Source of the DNA: Micromonospora cremea
Lineage (GTDB): Bacteria; Actinomycetota; Actinomycetes; Mycobacteriales; Micromonosporaceae
Length of the DNA stretch: 64,000 nt
NCBI RefSeq assembly: GCF_900143515.1
Contig: NZ_FSQT01000002.1
Span: 4,217,501-4,281,500 of the forward strand
Direction of reading: 5' to 3'
The notes under the pieces are model-generated. The model had not been told where the DNA came from and did no database searches. It was given only the letters and a program-made list of their open reading frames with translations. This document shows positions 34,374 through 43,738 of the stretch, piece by piece. The position numbers and the translations under genes are program-made. Positions within the stretch are counted from its first letter, which is position 1, and each line of letters begins with the position of its first letter.

Positions 34374-36451
34374 GCCGGGAATGGGTGCACGTGATCGCCG
34401 GGAACGCCTTCGCGATCAGCGACGGGCAGGGCGACGTGGTCGATGACCCGAACACTCCGGTGGGACTCTTCTCGTTCGACACCCGCTTCCTGTCCCGCTG
34501 GGTGCTCAGTATCGGCGGGGAAGAGCTGAACGTGCTCTCCCGCGACGACATGACGTACTTCGAGACCCGGTTCTTCCTGGTGCCGGGCGCGGCGAGTCAC
34601 TACGTCGACGCCGACGTGTCGGTCATCCGGCACCGCTCGATCAACGACAGCTTCAACGAACGCATCACGTTGCTCAACCACTCGGCGCGGCCGGCCGAGT
34701 TCACCGTGCGGATGGACATGGGCAACGACTTCGCCGACCTGTCCGACCTGGCCGAGGTTGCTCAGGGCCGGGAGCTGCGACGACGGGACGTCTGCGTCGC
34801 CGCCGACTCCGCGCGCAGCCAGCTCGTGCTGCGGTACGAGCGGGAGCGGTTCGCCCGCGAGACCACCGTGAGCAGCACGGCTTCCGCCGACGTGGACGAG
34901 CGGGGGATGACGTTCCGGATCCGGATCGAGCCCGAGGGGATGTGGGAGACCGACCTGCACGTGACCATGAACATCCGGGGCGAGGGCGGCCGGGACCTGC
35001 GCAAGGACCTGGAGGCACACCGGGAGCACGTACGCGTGGGGATGCGCGAGGATCTGGCGGCGTGGATGGACCGGGCCCCGCAGTTGGTGGCCGAACGGGA
35101 TGGCCTGGAGGAGATCTACCGGGGCAGTCTGGCCGATCTGGCGGCGCTGCGGTACCTGCCGCTGGCGCACGAGACCCGGGTGCCGGTCGGCGGCCTGCCG
35201 TGGGCGATGGGACTCTGCGGGCGGGACAGCATCATCACCTGTCTGCAGACCATGGCGTTCACCCCCGAGCTGGCCCCCGCGACGCTGCGGTTGCTGGCGC
35301 TGTTGCAGGGTGGCCAGCTCGACGACGAGCACGAAGAGGAGCCGGGCAAGATCCTCGCCCAGCTTCGCTACGGCGAGTCGGCTGCGTTCGCCGACCGGCC
35401 GGACGTGCTGTACTACGGCGCGGCGGACACCACCCCGCTGTTCGTCGTTCTGCTCGACGAGTACGAGCGCTGGTCCGGCGACGCGGACCTGGTCCGCGAG
35501 CTGCGCCACCCGGCCCGGATGGCACTGGACTGGATCGACGAGTACGGCGACCTGACCGGCGACGGGTACCTGCGCTACCAGCGTCGCAACGAGCGGCACG
35601 GCCTCGTCAACCAGTCCTGGAAGAACTCCCCGGACGCGATCACCGACGCGTGCGGGCGGCAGCCGGCCTTACCCCGGGCCACCTGCGAGTTGCAGGGCTA
35701 CGCGTACGACGCGAAACGGCGCGGCGCGCGGCTGGCCCGGGAGTTCTGGGGCGATCCCGGGTACGCCGACCGGCTGGAGCGGGAGGCGGCGGAGATGAAG
35801 GACCGGTTCAACCGGGACTTCTGGTTGCCGGAACGGGAGTACTACGCGTTGGCGCTGGACCCGTACGGTGAGCCGACCGACGCGCTGTCATCCAATATCG
35901 GGCACCTGCTGTGGAGCGGGATCGTCACGGACGACCGTGCCGAGGCGGTCGCCGAGCACCTGCTCGGACCGCGACTGTTCAGCGGTTGGGGAGTGCGGAC
36001 CTTCGCTGCCGGGCAGCGCCCGTACAACCCGGTGGGCTCACACCTGGGGGCGGTGTGGCCGTCGGACAACGCCCTGATCGCGGCCGGGCTGCGGCACTAC
36101 CGCTTCGATGCGCAGGCGGGCCGGATCGCGGCCGGCATCTTCGACATGGCGCAGACGCTCGGCGGGGCGGTGCCGGAGCTGATCGCCGGCTACGAGCGCA
36201 GCCGGACGAAGTACCCCGTTCAGCTGCCCGCGGCCGGTCGCCCGCAGTCGTGGTCCTCGGGCGCGCTGCTGATGCTGCTGGGCGCCCTGCTGGGGCTGCG
36301 TCCCATCGGCGACAACCTTCTGGTCAACCCGGCCCTGCCAGCCGGGTTCGGCAGAGTCGAGCTGCTGGACATCCCGGGCCGTTGGGGTCTTGCCGACGCG
36401 TACGCCGGAGACCGTTCCGCCACCGCCACCGGCCGTCGCCGACTTCGCTGA
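34370..36451 (+). CDS. Amylo-alpha-1,6-glucosidase (glycogen debranching-like enzyme)
   Basis: The 693-residue protein has an N-terminal glycogen-debranching domain (about 1-200; DTRFLSRWVLSIGGEELN) and a C-terminal (alpha/alpha)6 barrel of GDE_C/GH63 type (about 240-690). In the barrel are LPWAMGLCGRDSIIT, YYGAADTTPLFVVLLDEY, HGLVNQSWKNSPDAI and AVWPSDNALIAAGLRHY, the segments that build the active site of this class. It should hydrolyse alpha-1,6-linked glucose or a related glycan. It is translated by overlap with the SCP2-like gene. The frame that reaches upstream to 33950 is rejected. Confidence 0.85.
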   Translation: MSREWVHVIAGNAFAISDGQGDVVDDPNTPVGLFSFDTRFLSRWVLSIGGEELNVLSRDDMTYFETRFFLVPGAASHYVDADVSVIRHRSINDSFNERITLLNHSARPAEFTVRMDMGNDFADLSDLAEVAQGRELRRRDVCVAADSARSQLVLRYERERFARETTVSSTASADVDERGMTFRIRIEPEGMWETDLHVTMNIRGEGGRDLRKDLEAHREHVRVGMREDLAAWMDRAPQLVAERDGLEEIYRGSLADLAALRYLPLAHETRVPVGGLPWAMGLCGRDSIITCLQTMAFTPELAPATLRLLALLQGGQLDDEHEEEPGKILAQLRYGESAAFADRPDVLYYGAADTTPLFVVLLDEYERWSGDADLVRELRHPARMALDWIDEYGDLTGDGYLRYQRRNERHGLVNQSWKNSPDAITDACGRQPALPRATCELQGYAYDAKRRGARLAREFWGDPGYADRLEREAAEMKDRFNRDFWLPEREYYALALDPYGEPTDALSSNIGHLLWSGIVTDDRAEAVAEHLLGPRLFSGWGVRTFAAGQRPYNPVGSHLGAVWPSDNALIAAGLRHYRFDAQAGRIAAGIFDMAQTLGGAVPELIAGYERSRTKYPVQLPAAGRPQSWSSGALLMLLGALLGLRPIGDNLLVNPALPAGFGRVELLDIPGRWGLADAYAGDRSATATGRRRLR

Positions 36452-36464
36452 TCGGAAAGCCGCG

Positions 36465-37160
36465 TCACGGCACGCCGTCGGCGGTGACGCCGACGTCTCG
36501 ATCACTGTGCGCGGTGGGGGCGGGTGGGGTGGGGGTGCGGCGGGAGAGGGTGCGGTCGATGCCGACGAACAGCAGGCCGAGCAGCCAGAACGCGATGGCG
36601 AAGAAGACCGCGCTGATCGCCACCCCGGCGTAGCCCAGCTCGCCCGCGTCCAGGAACGGGTACGGGTAGCCGTGCACGACCAGACCCCGCAGCAGGGCGA
36701 AGCCGAGGTAGCCCAGCGGAAACGCCAGCCACCAGGCCGCGTACCGCGGGCGCAACTGGCCGCGCTGGTCGAACAGCGCCCAGTCGGCGACCGCCAGCAG
36801 CGGCACCACCGTGTGCAGCAGCTGGTTGCCGAGTGCCTCGCCGACGGCCCGGTCCGGCTGGGCCATGGCGAACGGGCTGGCCGGGTTGGCCAGCACCAGG
36901 TGGTAGACCACGCCGGTGATGGTGATGTAGAGGGTGACCGCGCCGCGTAGCGCCGACGGTGGATCGGCTCGGTCCCGCCACGCGCTGAGGCCGGCGTACC
37001 CGGCGAGGGCGCCGACCGCGACGTTGCTCTGGATGGTGAAGTAGGGCAGCAGCCCGGTGACGGTGGCCGGGCCGAGGGCGGTGAGTGCGATCCCGGCCAG
37101 CACGCTGAGCACCACCACCAGGCGCAGAACCGCCGCCGCGCGTCGCCGCCGCAGACTCAT
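36465..37160 (-). CDS. Pr6Pr family membrane protein
   Basis: The 231-residue protein has six predicted helices with short loops and the family features YFTIQSNVAVGALAGYAGL and NQLLHTVVPLLAVADWALFD. The family is FAR-17a/AIG1-like, and its bacterial function is not known. The C-terminus is a short Pro/Thr-rich soluble tail. The gene converges with the debranching gene, leaving 13 bases between the stops, and is monocistronic. Confidence 0.75.
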   Translation of the reverse strand: MSLRRRRAAAVLRLVVVLSVLAGIALTALGPATVTGLLPYFTIQSNVAVGALAGYAGLSAWRDRADPPSALRGAVTLYITITGVVYHLVLANPASPFAMAQPDRAVGEALGNQLLHTVVPLLAVADWALFDQRGQLRPRYAAWWLAFPLGYLGFALLRGLVVHGYPYPFLDAGELGYAGVAISAVFFAIAFWLLGLLFVGIDRTLSRRTPTPPAPTAHSDRDVGVTADGVP

Positions 37161-37265
37161 CGGGGCAAGCTATCAGTCCACGGGCGACCGGCGCTGGGCT
37201 GGACGAGTCGCACGCCCCGCCGCGCGAGGGCCGGCGGGGGAGCCGCCAGTGTGCGTCCCGGCTGG

Positions 37266-38069
37266 TCAGGTCGGTGGGCCGCCCCGCCGGGAGTGCCGGC
37301 CGTCGCTTGGTCCGGTGCGGTCCGGTCCGGCAGCGGTGGGCCGGTTGTCGGGCGGGCTGGGCGGCTGTGGGCGCCGGCTCGGCGCGGTCTCTGGTCGCCC
37401 GTCGGTCGCCCCGTCCGGCGCCGGCCTGGCGGCCAGGACCCGGGTGCAGTAGTCGGCCACCCGCTGCCGGTCACCGGCGGCGGCGATCAGACCGGAGAAG
37501 GCCGGGTTGTCGAGGGCTGCTGCGCGGTCGTCCCCGGCGACCGCCTGGTACGCCCGGCACGGGCCCGCCATCTCAGCGGTGACCGAGGAGGCGGGCGGCA
37601 CCGACCCGCTCGTGGCGGGGCTGCCCGGTACGGCCTGACCACCGGTGACCGGGGCGGTGACGGCGGGTGGATCGGCGGGCGCCGGCGTGGTGGCGGTGGG
37701 CGGCTGCGGTGGACGGGGCGCAGGGCCGGTGGCGGCGGCCAGCGCCACGCCGCCGCTGGCGACGAGGGCCAGGGCCACCACGGCGGCCCTGCCACCGAAC
37801 CCGGCGAGGCCGCGTTTCCGGCGGGCTACGGCCGGTGCGGCCTCGGCGACGCCCTCCCCAGGGTGCCGGGCGTGCTCTGCATGGAGGCGGCCGTGGCGCT
37901 CGCGGCGGAAGGCCAGCACGGCGACGTCTTCGCCGGCCAGCTCCGCGGGGCGCGGCGCGGCGCGTGCCGCGGTCAGCAGCAGCACGACCGGTCGTGGCCC
38001 GGCCGATGGCTCGACCGTCCCGCCGAGCAGCCGCTCGGCGGTTTCCTGGTCCATCCGGTCTGCGTTCAT
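37266..38069 (-). CDS. Hypothetical single-pass membrane protein with Pro/Ala-rich outer region
   Basis: The 267-residue protein has a soluble N-terminal part (about 1-90) beginning MNADRMDQETAERLLGG. A positively charged RRKRGLAGFGG stretch leads into one hydrophobic helix (AAVVALALVASGGVALAAA, about 95-115). A low-complexity Pro/Thr/Ala region follows. The architecture resembles anti-sigma factors of actinomycetes, but no sigma factor gene adjoins it and no zinc-binding anti-sigma motif is seen, so this is left unnamed. A GAGGG site precedes ATG 38069. Confidence 0.6.
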   Translation of the reverse strand: MNADRMDQETAERLLGGTVEPSAGPRPVVLLLTAARAAPRPAELAGEDVAVLAFRRERHGRLHAEHARHPGEGVAEAAPAVARRKRGLAGFGGRAAVVALALVASGGVALAAATGPAPRPPQPPTATTPAPADPPAVTAPVTGGQAVPGSPATSGSVPPASSVTAEMAGPCRAYQAVAGDDRAAALDNPAFSGLIAAAGDRQRVADYCTRVLAARPAPDGATDGRPETAPSRRPQPPSPPDNRPTAAGPDRTGPSDGRHSRRGGPPT

Positions 38070-38189
38070 CTCGTGTCCCTCAGCGCCGCCCACCTGCGCG
38101 GTGTCACATCCGCCCCGGGGGGGGGCGGGGTGACGCGCGAGGTGGACGGTGGGGACCGCTGGTGAAACGCCCGTGGCCGCCGAGCCCGC

Positions 38190-38693
38190 TCAGCCCATGG
38201 TCTTGGCGCCGTCGATCGCCTCGCGCAGGATGTCGGCGTGCCCGGCGTGCTGAGACGTCTCGGCGATCACGTGCAGCAGCACCCGGCGGACCGTCCAGCT
38301 CGCCCCCGGCTCGAACCAGGGCGCCTGTGGCAGCGGGTGCGCCGCGTCCAGGTCGAGGGTGGCGATCAGCTCGTCGGTCTGCTCGGCGATCTGCCGGAAC
38401 CGCTCGACCAACCCGGCCAGGGTCTCGCCCTGCGCCATCTGGAACTGGCCGACCCAGTCGACCTCCTCGCGCTGCATCGCCTCCGCGCCCCCGACGGCGA
38501 AGAGCATCCACCGCTCCTCGATGCCGGCCACGTGCTTGATGAGGCCGCCGAGACAGAGCTCGCTGACGGTGCTGCGGGTGGCCGCCTGCTCGTCGGTCAG
38601 GCCGTCGACGGTGTGCAGGAGGAAGCCCCGGTGTCGGCGCAGCGTCTGCAGCAGGTCGGCCCGCTCCCTGGTGAGCTGCTCGGTGCTGGTCAT
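38190..38693 (-). CDS. DinB family protein (DUF664)
   Basis: The 167-residue protein is a second DinB-like four-helix protein in the window. The histidines of the expected metal site are seen in GGLIKHVAGIEERW near residue 53 and in SQHAGHADILREAI near the end (HxxxH). This pattern fits the mycothiol-dependent transferase and maleylpyruvate-isomerase-like branch. GGAGAGG precedes ATG 38693. It is divergent from the DUF72 gene. Confidence 0.85.
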   Translation of the reverse strand: MTSTEQLTRERADLLQTLRRHRGFLLHTVDGLTDEQAATRSTVSELCLGGLIKHVAGIEERWMLFAVGGAEAMQREEVDWVGQFQMAQGETLAGLVERFRQIAEQTDELIATLDLDAAHPLPQAPWFEPGASWTVRRVLLHVIAETSQHAGHADILREAIDGAKTMG

Positions 38694-38825
38694 GGTGCCG
38701 CCTCTCCGTCGATGTCCCCTCGCCGCCAGCGTAGGAGGCGGCACCGACAATTCCGGACCCGACACGACGGCGGCGCGGGCCGCCAGCGGTTGCCGATCCG
38801 CGCGCGGGGCGGTCCACTGAACGAC

Positions 38826-39755
38826 ATGGGTGTGATTAAGGTGGGCACGTCATCCTGGGCCGACCAGTCGCTGCTGCGCTCCGGGTGGTACCCGCGCTCG
38901 GCCAACACCCCAGCCGGCCGACTCGCCTACTACGCCGGCCGGTTTCCGCTGGTCGAGGTGGACACCTCCTACTACGCGATCCCCGCGCCGGAGATCACGC
39001 AGGGCTGGGTCGACGCCACACCGGCCGAGTTCACCTTCGACGTCAAGGCGTTCGGTCTCTTCACCGGTCACCCGACGCCGGTCGCCGCGCTGCCCCGCGA
39101 CCTGCGCCCGGCCGGCGGCCCGAGCCGGATCCGTCGCCGCGACCTGCCGGAGCGGGCGTACGACGAGCTGTGGTCCCGGTTCCGGGCGGCGCTGGACCCG
39201 CTCGCGGCGGACGGCAAGCTGGGTGTGGTGCTGCTGCAGTTTCCGCCATGGCTGGTACGCAGCGCCGCCGCCGAACGCCGGATCGCCGAGCTGGCACAGC
39301 GGTGCCGGCCGTGGCGGGTCGCCGTGGAGCTGCGGCACGGGTCCTGGTTCGACGAAGAGGCCGCGCCGGCCACGATGGACCTGCTGCGCGCGCACGACCT
39401 CTCGCTGGTCTGCGTCGACATGCCGCAGGGCCACCCGTCGTCGGTGCCGCCGATCCTGACCACCACGGCGGAGCCGGCGATCGTCCGGTTCCACGGCCAC
39501 AGCGACGCCTGGCGCGACGGCGACAAGCAGGACAAGTTCCGCTACGCGTACGCCGATGGCGAGCTGCGGCACTGGGCCGGGCTGCTGGCCGAGCTGGCCG
39601 GCCCGGCCGACGAACTGCACGTGCTGTTCAACAACTGCTGCGCCGGTCAGGCCCAGCGCGACGCCACCCGGCTGGCGCAGCTCCTCACCGAGAACATTCT
39701 CGGAGCCGAACCCGAGCGCCAGAGCGTCCAGGCCCGCGCCACGTCGACCGGCTGA
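38826..39755 (+). CDS. DUF72 family TIM-barrel protein
   Basis: The 309-residue protein matches the DUF72 (YecE) family: GTSSWAD...GWYP at the N-terminus, the VEVDTSYYAIP strand, FTFDVKAFGLFTGHP, LGVVLLQFPPWL, AVELRHGSWFDEE and the end motif LFNNCCAGQA. The fold is a TIM barrel related to metal-dependent nucleases and isomerases. No function has been proven for the family. No good ribosome binding site is seen, and ATG 38826 is chosen from the conserved start. The gene converges with the next one. Confidence 0.88.
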   Translation: MGVIKVGTSSWADQSLLRSGWYPRSANTPAGRLAYYAGRFPLVEVDTSYYAIPAPEITQGWVDATPAEFTFDVKAFGLFTGHPTPVAALPRDLRPAGGPSRIRRRDLPERAYDELWSRFRAALDPLAADGKLGVVLLQFPPWLVRSAAAERRIAELAQRCRPWRVAVELRHGSWFDEEAAPATMDLLRAHDLSLVCVDMPQGHPSSVPPILTTTAEPAIVRFHGHSDAWRDGDKQDKFRYAYADGELRHWAGLLAELAGPADELHVLFNNCCAGQAQRDATRLAQLLTENILGAEPERQSVQARATSTG

Positions 39756-39818
39756 CGGTCGGGCGTCCGGCACTCAAGTGCCCACCGGGCGGACGCTCGG
39801 TGGGCGGCGCCGCTGCCG

Positions 39819-40190
39819 TCAGGAGCGCCGGCCCCGGGTCCGCAGCGCGTCCTCGGCCCGTTCGTCGATGTCCGCGTCGTCCGGGAAGGACCGGCGGCTG
39901 GGTGCCGGGTCGGGGGGCGCGCCCGGTCCGGCCGCGGCGGTACGGGTCGGTTCCACCGAGCCGAAACCGTGCCGACCCGCCGGGCCGGACCGGCCCGCCG
40001 GGGCGCCGGCGCGGCGCTCGCCGCGCCGTCCCTCGGGCACCGCCGTCTCCTCGCTGCCCTCGTCCATCGGCGAGTCCTCGTCCGCGCCCCAGGGCGGTTC
40101 GGCATCGAAGCCGTCACTGGTCTTCCACGGCTCGACCGCCTCTGGCTGCAGCGGGTCGCCGCTGCCTCTGGGTCCCTCGTGCGCCGTCAT
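39819..40190 (-). CDS. Hypothetical hydrophilic protein (123 aa)
   Basis: The protein is low in complexity, rich in Pro, Gly, Asp and Arg, and has no hydrophobic segment. It opens MTAHEGPRGSGDPLQPEAVE and ends in DADIDERAEDALRTRGRRS. It is probably disordered. Similar short proteins are annotated as hypothetical in Micromonospora. The 172 bases between it and the gene at 40363 contain only GC-rich sequence and should hold its promoter. Confidence 0.5.
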   Translation of the reverse strand: MTAHEGPRGSGDPLQPEAVEPWKTSDGFDAEPPWGADEDSPMDEGSEETAVPEGRRGERRAGAPAGRSGPAGRHGFGSVEPTRTAAAGPGAPPDPAPSRRSFPDDADIDERAEDALRTRGRRS

Positions 40191-40362
40191 GGCCACCCCG
40201 CTCGTCGGGTCCGCCGCTACCGGCGGACGATTGCCCTCCCCGGGCCGGTCAGGAACCGCCCGGTCGCACGCCGCACGCCGCGCGCCGTGCCCGTGACGGC
40301 GACGCAGAGCCGGCCGGCGCCCCGCCGTCGAGGTGCCGGCGGGACGCCGGCCAGCCCGGCGC

Positions 40363-40992
40363 TCAGCGCCCGGCCATCGCCATCTGCCGCTTGCCGGCGC
40401 CCATACCGGCGATCTTGACCATCCCCTTCGGGGCGCTCGCCAGCATGCCGGCCCGGCCGAGCATCCCTCGGAACACCTGGCCGGGCTTCTGCTGCTCACC
40501 CATGTACGCGGTGACCACGACCAGGGTCCCGGTCAGCGCCGGGATGGCCCACTGGAGCAGCTTCATCTGCCGCTGGGAGGAGGCCACGCTGGCCGGGGTC
40601 TGGTGGTTCGGCTCGGTGGCGCCGTTCACCGGTGGGGCGCCCGCCTTCTCCAACCGCATGCCGATCAACCGGCTGTAGCCGGTCACCGCGAGCGCGCCGA
40701 TGGTCAGCGCCGTCTTGATGGTGCTGGCCCGGGCGACACCTGACTGGCTGGCCACCCGTGGGCTCTCCGTCACCAGCTCACCGACCGCTCCGGCCAGGTG
40801 GGCGCCGATCGCGGCCGCGTTGACCGGGGTCCACTTGGACCATCCGGCCGAGGCGACCGGGAGCCGCTGGGTGGAGTCACTGATCTTCGCCGCTGCGCCG
40901 TTGACGCCGAGCGCTCCCATGAGGGAGCCGCCGAACCAGGCCGCCAGACCCAGATCGTGCATCGAGCGCAGTGCGGTATGCCGTTCGGACAT
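40363..40992 (-). CDS. Hypothetical membrane protein (209 aa)
   Basis: The protein has an N-terminal amphipathic segment (LRSMHDLGLAAWFGGSLMG) and about four hydrophobic stretches, including TIKTALTIGALAVTGYSRLIG and the later LLQWAIPALTGTLVVVTAYMG. A basic Gly/Met-rich tail follows (GMVKIAGMGAGKRQMAMAGR). Proteins of this plan are conserved in actinomycetes without known function. It lies alone, transcribed away from the 56-aa gene. Confidence 0.65.
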   Translation of the reverse strand: MSERHTALRSMHDLGLAAWFGGSLMGALGVNGAAAKISDSTQRLPVASAGWSKWTPVNAAAIGAHLAGAVGELVTESPRVASQSGVARASTIKTALTIGALAVTGYSRLIGMRLEKAGAPPVNGATEPNHQTPASVASSQRQMKLLQWAIPALTGTLVVVTAYMGEQQKPGQVFRGMLGRAGMLASAPKGMVKIAGMGAGKRQMAMAGR

Positions 40993-41189
40993 CTGATCCC
41001 CTTCCGCCGTGTCGGGCGCTGCGGCTTACCCGCCGCCCGGGCGGCTAACCCCGTCCCTGGCCGGCCGATCCGCGCCGCATCCGGTACTCCGGGGACATCC
41101 GGGCCCTGGGTTGCCGCATCGTCGCCGGCAGGAGTCGTCCGGTCCGTGGTGGGTAGATCTCGACGGACGCTGAGGGAGAGGGGAACGGG

Positions 41190-41360
41190 ATGTCGCAGCC
41201 GGACGAGAGCCGGGAGAAGACCGCCAAAACTGACGCGGTGCTCATGCACCCGGACAACGACCTGAAGAAGAACACCGCGGAGGTCCCGCCGCGCAAGGAC
41301 CACGGTGAGGTCCGGGTGGAGCGCGACGGCGACCTGGTGCCGCTGGATCAGGACGAGTGA
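41190..41360 (+). CDS. Small charged hypothetical protein (56 aa)
   Basis: The 56-residue protein is strongly hydrophilic (SQPDESREKTAKTD at the start, GEVRVERDGDLVPLDQDE at the end) and has no cysteine or hydrophobic segment. A GAGGGAGAGGGG site lies just before ATG 41190, which supports translation. I recognise no family. It is short enough to be missed by length-limited gene callers. Confidence 0.6.
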   Translation: MSQPDESREKTAKTDAVLMHPDNDLKKNTAEVPPRKDHGEVRVERDGDLVPLDQDE

Positions 41361-41364
41361 GCGG

Positions 41365-41394
41365 GCCGGCCGGGCCATGCGGCGACCGGCCGGC
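41365..41394. terminator. Bidirectional hairpin terminator
   Basis: A perfect 9-bp GCCGGCCGG stem (41365-41373 with 41386-41394) with a 12-base loop lies between convergent stops at 41360 and 41400. Confidence 0.6.
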
Positions 41395-41399
41395 ACCTC

Positions 41400-42263
41400 T
41401 CAGCGGCGCGGCAGGTCGCCGGCGAAGCGGGCGACCCGCTGCGCGAGCGGGGTGCCCGCGCGGACCCAGGTGAAATGGTCCAGTGCAGCGCCGGCCTGCG
41501 TCACCGTGTACCGCTCCCGGGCCAGCGGCGCCGCGGTGAGCTTCGCGCAGAGGTGGTCCATGGACTCGTGCGGCGTGTACTGGTCGTCGTCCACGCTGAC
41601 CGCCAGCACCGGGGTTCGGACCGCGCGCACCGCCGCCTCGGCGTCCGTGCCGTCCAGCTGGGGGAAACGGCCGGTCCGCGCGGTGTACGCCCAGTCTCTG
41701 ATGACCCCGCGTGCCTGCCGGCCGCCGAAACCCCAGCCCGGCCAGACCCCGAGCAGCGCCGCGGTCGCGGCGATCCCCTGGGTGGACGCCAGCACGCCGA
41801 GGCCGCGCCGGCCCGGATAGCTTCGCCAGTAGGGGATGCCGACCGCGACCAGCGCCAGCCCGTCCACCGCGTCATCACCGTGCAGGGCGAGGCGCAGCAG
41901 CGCGGCCTGCCCGCCGAGTGAGTGCCCCAGCAGCAGCCGGGTACGTCCGTCCAGTCGCGGCTTGAGCGCGGCCAGCACGGTGCCGACGTCGCCGGCCAGC
42001 TCGCTGTAGCCGTGCCGGTCGCCGCGGCTCGGCGCGGGGGTGCTCGTCCCAGTGCCGCGCAGGTCGGCGACGACCACCGCCAGCCCGGCGGCGCGCAGCG
42101 CGGCCGCGAACGGCCGGTAGTAGCGGGCCCGGACCCCCATCGCCGGCCAGATCACCACCATCGGCGCGCCCGCCGGTCCGGCCGGCTCCGGATACACCTG
42201 CACGCCGAGGCGACCGCCGTCGACGTCGACGAACTCCTGCGCGTACTCCGTGTCCCCGTTCAC
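41400..42263 (-). CDS. Serine alpha/beta hydrolase
   Basis: The 287-residue protein has the hydrolase core with nucleophile elbow GHSLGG (Ser115), an acidic residue in AVSVDDDQYTPH and a late histidine in ALDHFTWVR, forming a plausible catalytic triad. The ADLRGTGTS loop precedes the nucleophile. It resembles lysophospholipase-type (hydrolase_4) enzymes, which cleave ester bonds of lipids or small molecules. No signal peptide is seen, so it is cytoplasmic. The substrate is unknown. Confidence 0.85.
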   Translation of the reverse strand: MNGDTEYAQEFVDVDGGRLGVQVYPEPAGPAGAPMVVIWPAMGVRARYYRPFAAALRAAGLAVVVADLRGTGTSTPAPSRGDRHGYSELAGDVGTVLAALKPRLDGRTRLLLGHSLGGQAALLRLALHGDDAVDGLALVAVGIPYWRSYPGRRGLGVLASTQGIAATAALLGVWPGWGFGGRQARGVIRDWAYTARTGRFPQLDGTDAEAAVRAVRTPVLAVSVDDDQYTPHESMDHLCAKLTAAPLARERYTVTQAGAALDHFTWVRAGTPLAQRVARFAGDLPRR

Positions 42264-42345
42264 CGGCCCAGCTTACGGGCCGCCATTACCGGCGGGTAGC
42301 AGCCGCTTTCGGAAGCCTGCCCGCGCCGATCTGTCTGGATGCGAC

Positions 42346-42373
42346 GGAGGCCCCGCCGGGTGGCGGGGCCTCC
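42346..42373. terminator. Hairpin terminator of the GDSL esterase gene
   Basis: A perfect 12-bp stem (42346-42357 with 42362-42373) with a 4-base loop stands 14 bases after the stop at 42387 on the minus strand. Confidence 0.75.
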
Positions 42374-42386
42374 GTGAGGACTCCGG

Positions 42387-43643
42387 TCAGGAGACGGAGA
42401 TCGTCCCGTTGCTGGCCCGGACGCAGGCCACCGCCCGGGCGCTGGTGGTGGCGGCGCCGCTGAGGCACTGGCCGAGCACCTGGTGCCCGGTGGCGTTCGG
42501 GTGCCACGACTCCTGGCAGGTCTGGAAGTAGCTGACGCAGGTGTTGGCGATTCGCTGGATGGCGATCTTGTCCTTGCCGGAGAGGCTGGTGACGAAGGTG
42601 CCGTTCGGGCTGTCCTGCAGTCGGATCGGGGTGGCCAGCGCGCCGGTCGGGCTGGTCGACGACTCGCAGAGCCGCGCGCCGTCGAAGGCGCGCTGCACGT
42701 TGAGGTAGACCAGGTCGGCGGCGGGGAACTCGGCGGCCAGGGTGTCCCGGGTGGACTTCACCAGGGTGCCCAGGCCCTGCGAGAAGCGGTGTCCGGGCAT
42801 CAGGCTGGCCCGGTGGATCGGGCAGCCGGCCGCGTACCGCTCGGCTCCCAGGTCACGGAACTTGTCCCGGGTGTCGTCCCGGCCGTCCTCGGTGTGGAAT
42901 GTCGGGTTGAGGTCCATCGGCAGCGGGTTGGTGTAGTCCTGGAACACGATCCGGTGCTGCCCGTCCGCGTCCACCTGGTCCAGGGTGGTCAGCAGCTGTC
43001 GTACCGCGGCGGTGGTCTCCGCGGTCGCGGCGCTGAGCTGCGCGGCGGTGGCCAGGTCGGCGTCGCTGCACGGCTTCTGCTCCACCGGGCCACCCAGGAA
43101 CGCCCAGAACTCCCACCAGCCCGTCCAGGCGTCGGCGATGAACCGGTTGGCGCACTTCTCCGCCACGCTGCCGAAGGTGAACGAGCTGTTGTTCGAACCC
43201 AGGCCGATCAGCACCAGGTCGATGTCCTGGGTCTGCGCGACGGCGCGCAGCTGGCCGATCTGAGAGGCCACCGTGCGGCCCTTCTCACGCGCCACCGACG
43301 CGGTGGCGATGTCGTGCGGCTGGCCGCCGGAGCAGGCCAGGTTGAACCGGTTCTGGATGCCCGCCAGGGTGGCCTGGTTCAACGAGGCGTTCGCCGAACG
43401 GTGGCAGAAGAACGCGTTGTTGTTCGGCGCCGTCCAGCCGGGGAAGCCCTGGGCGACACCGTTGACGTCGACGACCGGGATGTACGCCCCGGCGCCCTCG
43501 CCGCTGATGAAGCTGTCGCCGAGCGCCACCGCGGCGGTGGGCAGCGCGGCGGACGCGGGGGCGGGCAGCGCGACGGCGGTCGACAGCGCCGCCGTGACGA
43601 TCGTGAGTGCCGCGGCGAGCGCGGTACGCCGGAACCTGGGCAT
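42387..43643 (-). CDS. Secreted SGNH/GDSL esterase or lipase
   Basis: The 418-residue protein has a signal peptide (basic start, hydrophobic core, APASA at about 28-32). A GDSFISGEG block with the nucleophile Ser44 follows immediately, then the GSNN motif of the oxyanion hole (LIGLGSNNSS) and SWHPNATGHQ near the end with the catalytic histidine. This is the SGNH hydrolase plan of extracellular actinomycete lipases and esterases. The enlarged middle region holds paired cysteines that may form disulphides. The upstream region 43644-43738 includes TTGACG, a possible -35 box. Confidence 0.88.
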   Translation of the reverse strand: MPRFRRTALAAALTIVTAALSTAVALPAPASAALPTAAVALGDSFISGEGAGAYIPVVDVNGVAQGFPGWTAPNNNAFFCHRSANASLNQATLAGIQNRFNLACSGGQPHDIATASVAREKGRTVASQIGQLRAVAQTQDIDLVLIGLGSNNSSFTFGSVAEKCANRFIADAWTGWWEFWAFLGGPVEQKPCSDADLATAAQLSAATAETTAAVRQLLTTLDQVDADGQHRIVFQDYTNPLPMDLNPTFHTEDGRDDTRDKFRDLGAERYAAGCPIHRASLMPGHRFSQGLGTLVKSTRDTLAAEFPAADLVYLNVQRAFDGARLCESSTSPTGALATPIRLQDSPNGTFVTSLSGKDKIAIQRIANTCVSYFQTCQESWHPNATGHQVLGQCLSGAATTSARAVACVRASNGTISVS

Positions 43644-43738
43644 GGGGCCCCATCCATCGAAAGATGAAAGATTCTCTGAGAGCGCGATCAGATCACCCTC
43701 GCGCGACAGGCGTCAATGGCTCGTAACAGATTCGTTCG

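Noticed and set aside
37266..38069. Anti-sigma factor identity for the single-pass protein
   Set aside because: No sigma factor gene is adjacent and no zinc-binding anti-sigma motif is present.
38115..38126. Run of nine G as a phase-variation tract
   Set aside because: It lies in an intergenic region between the DinB-like and membrane-protein genes, not in a coding start, so no switching effect is evident.
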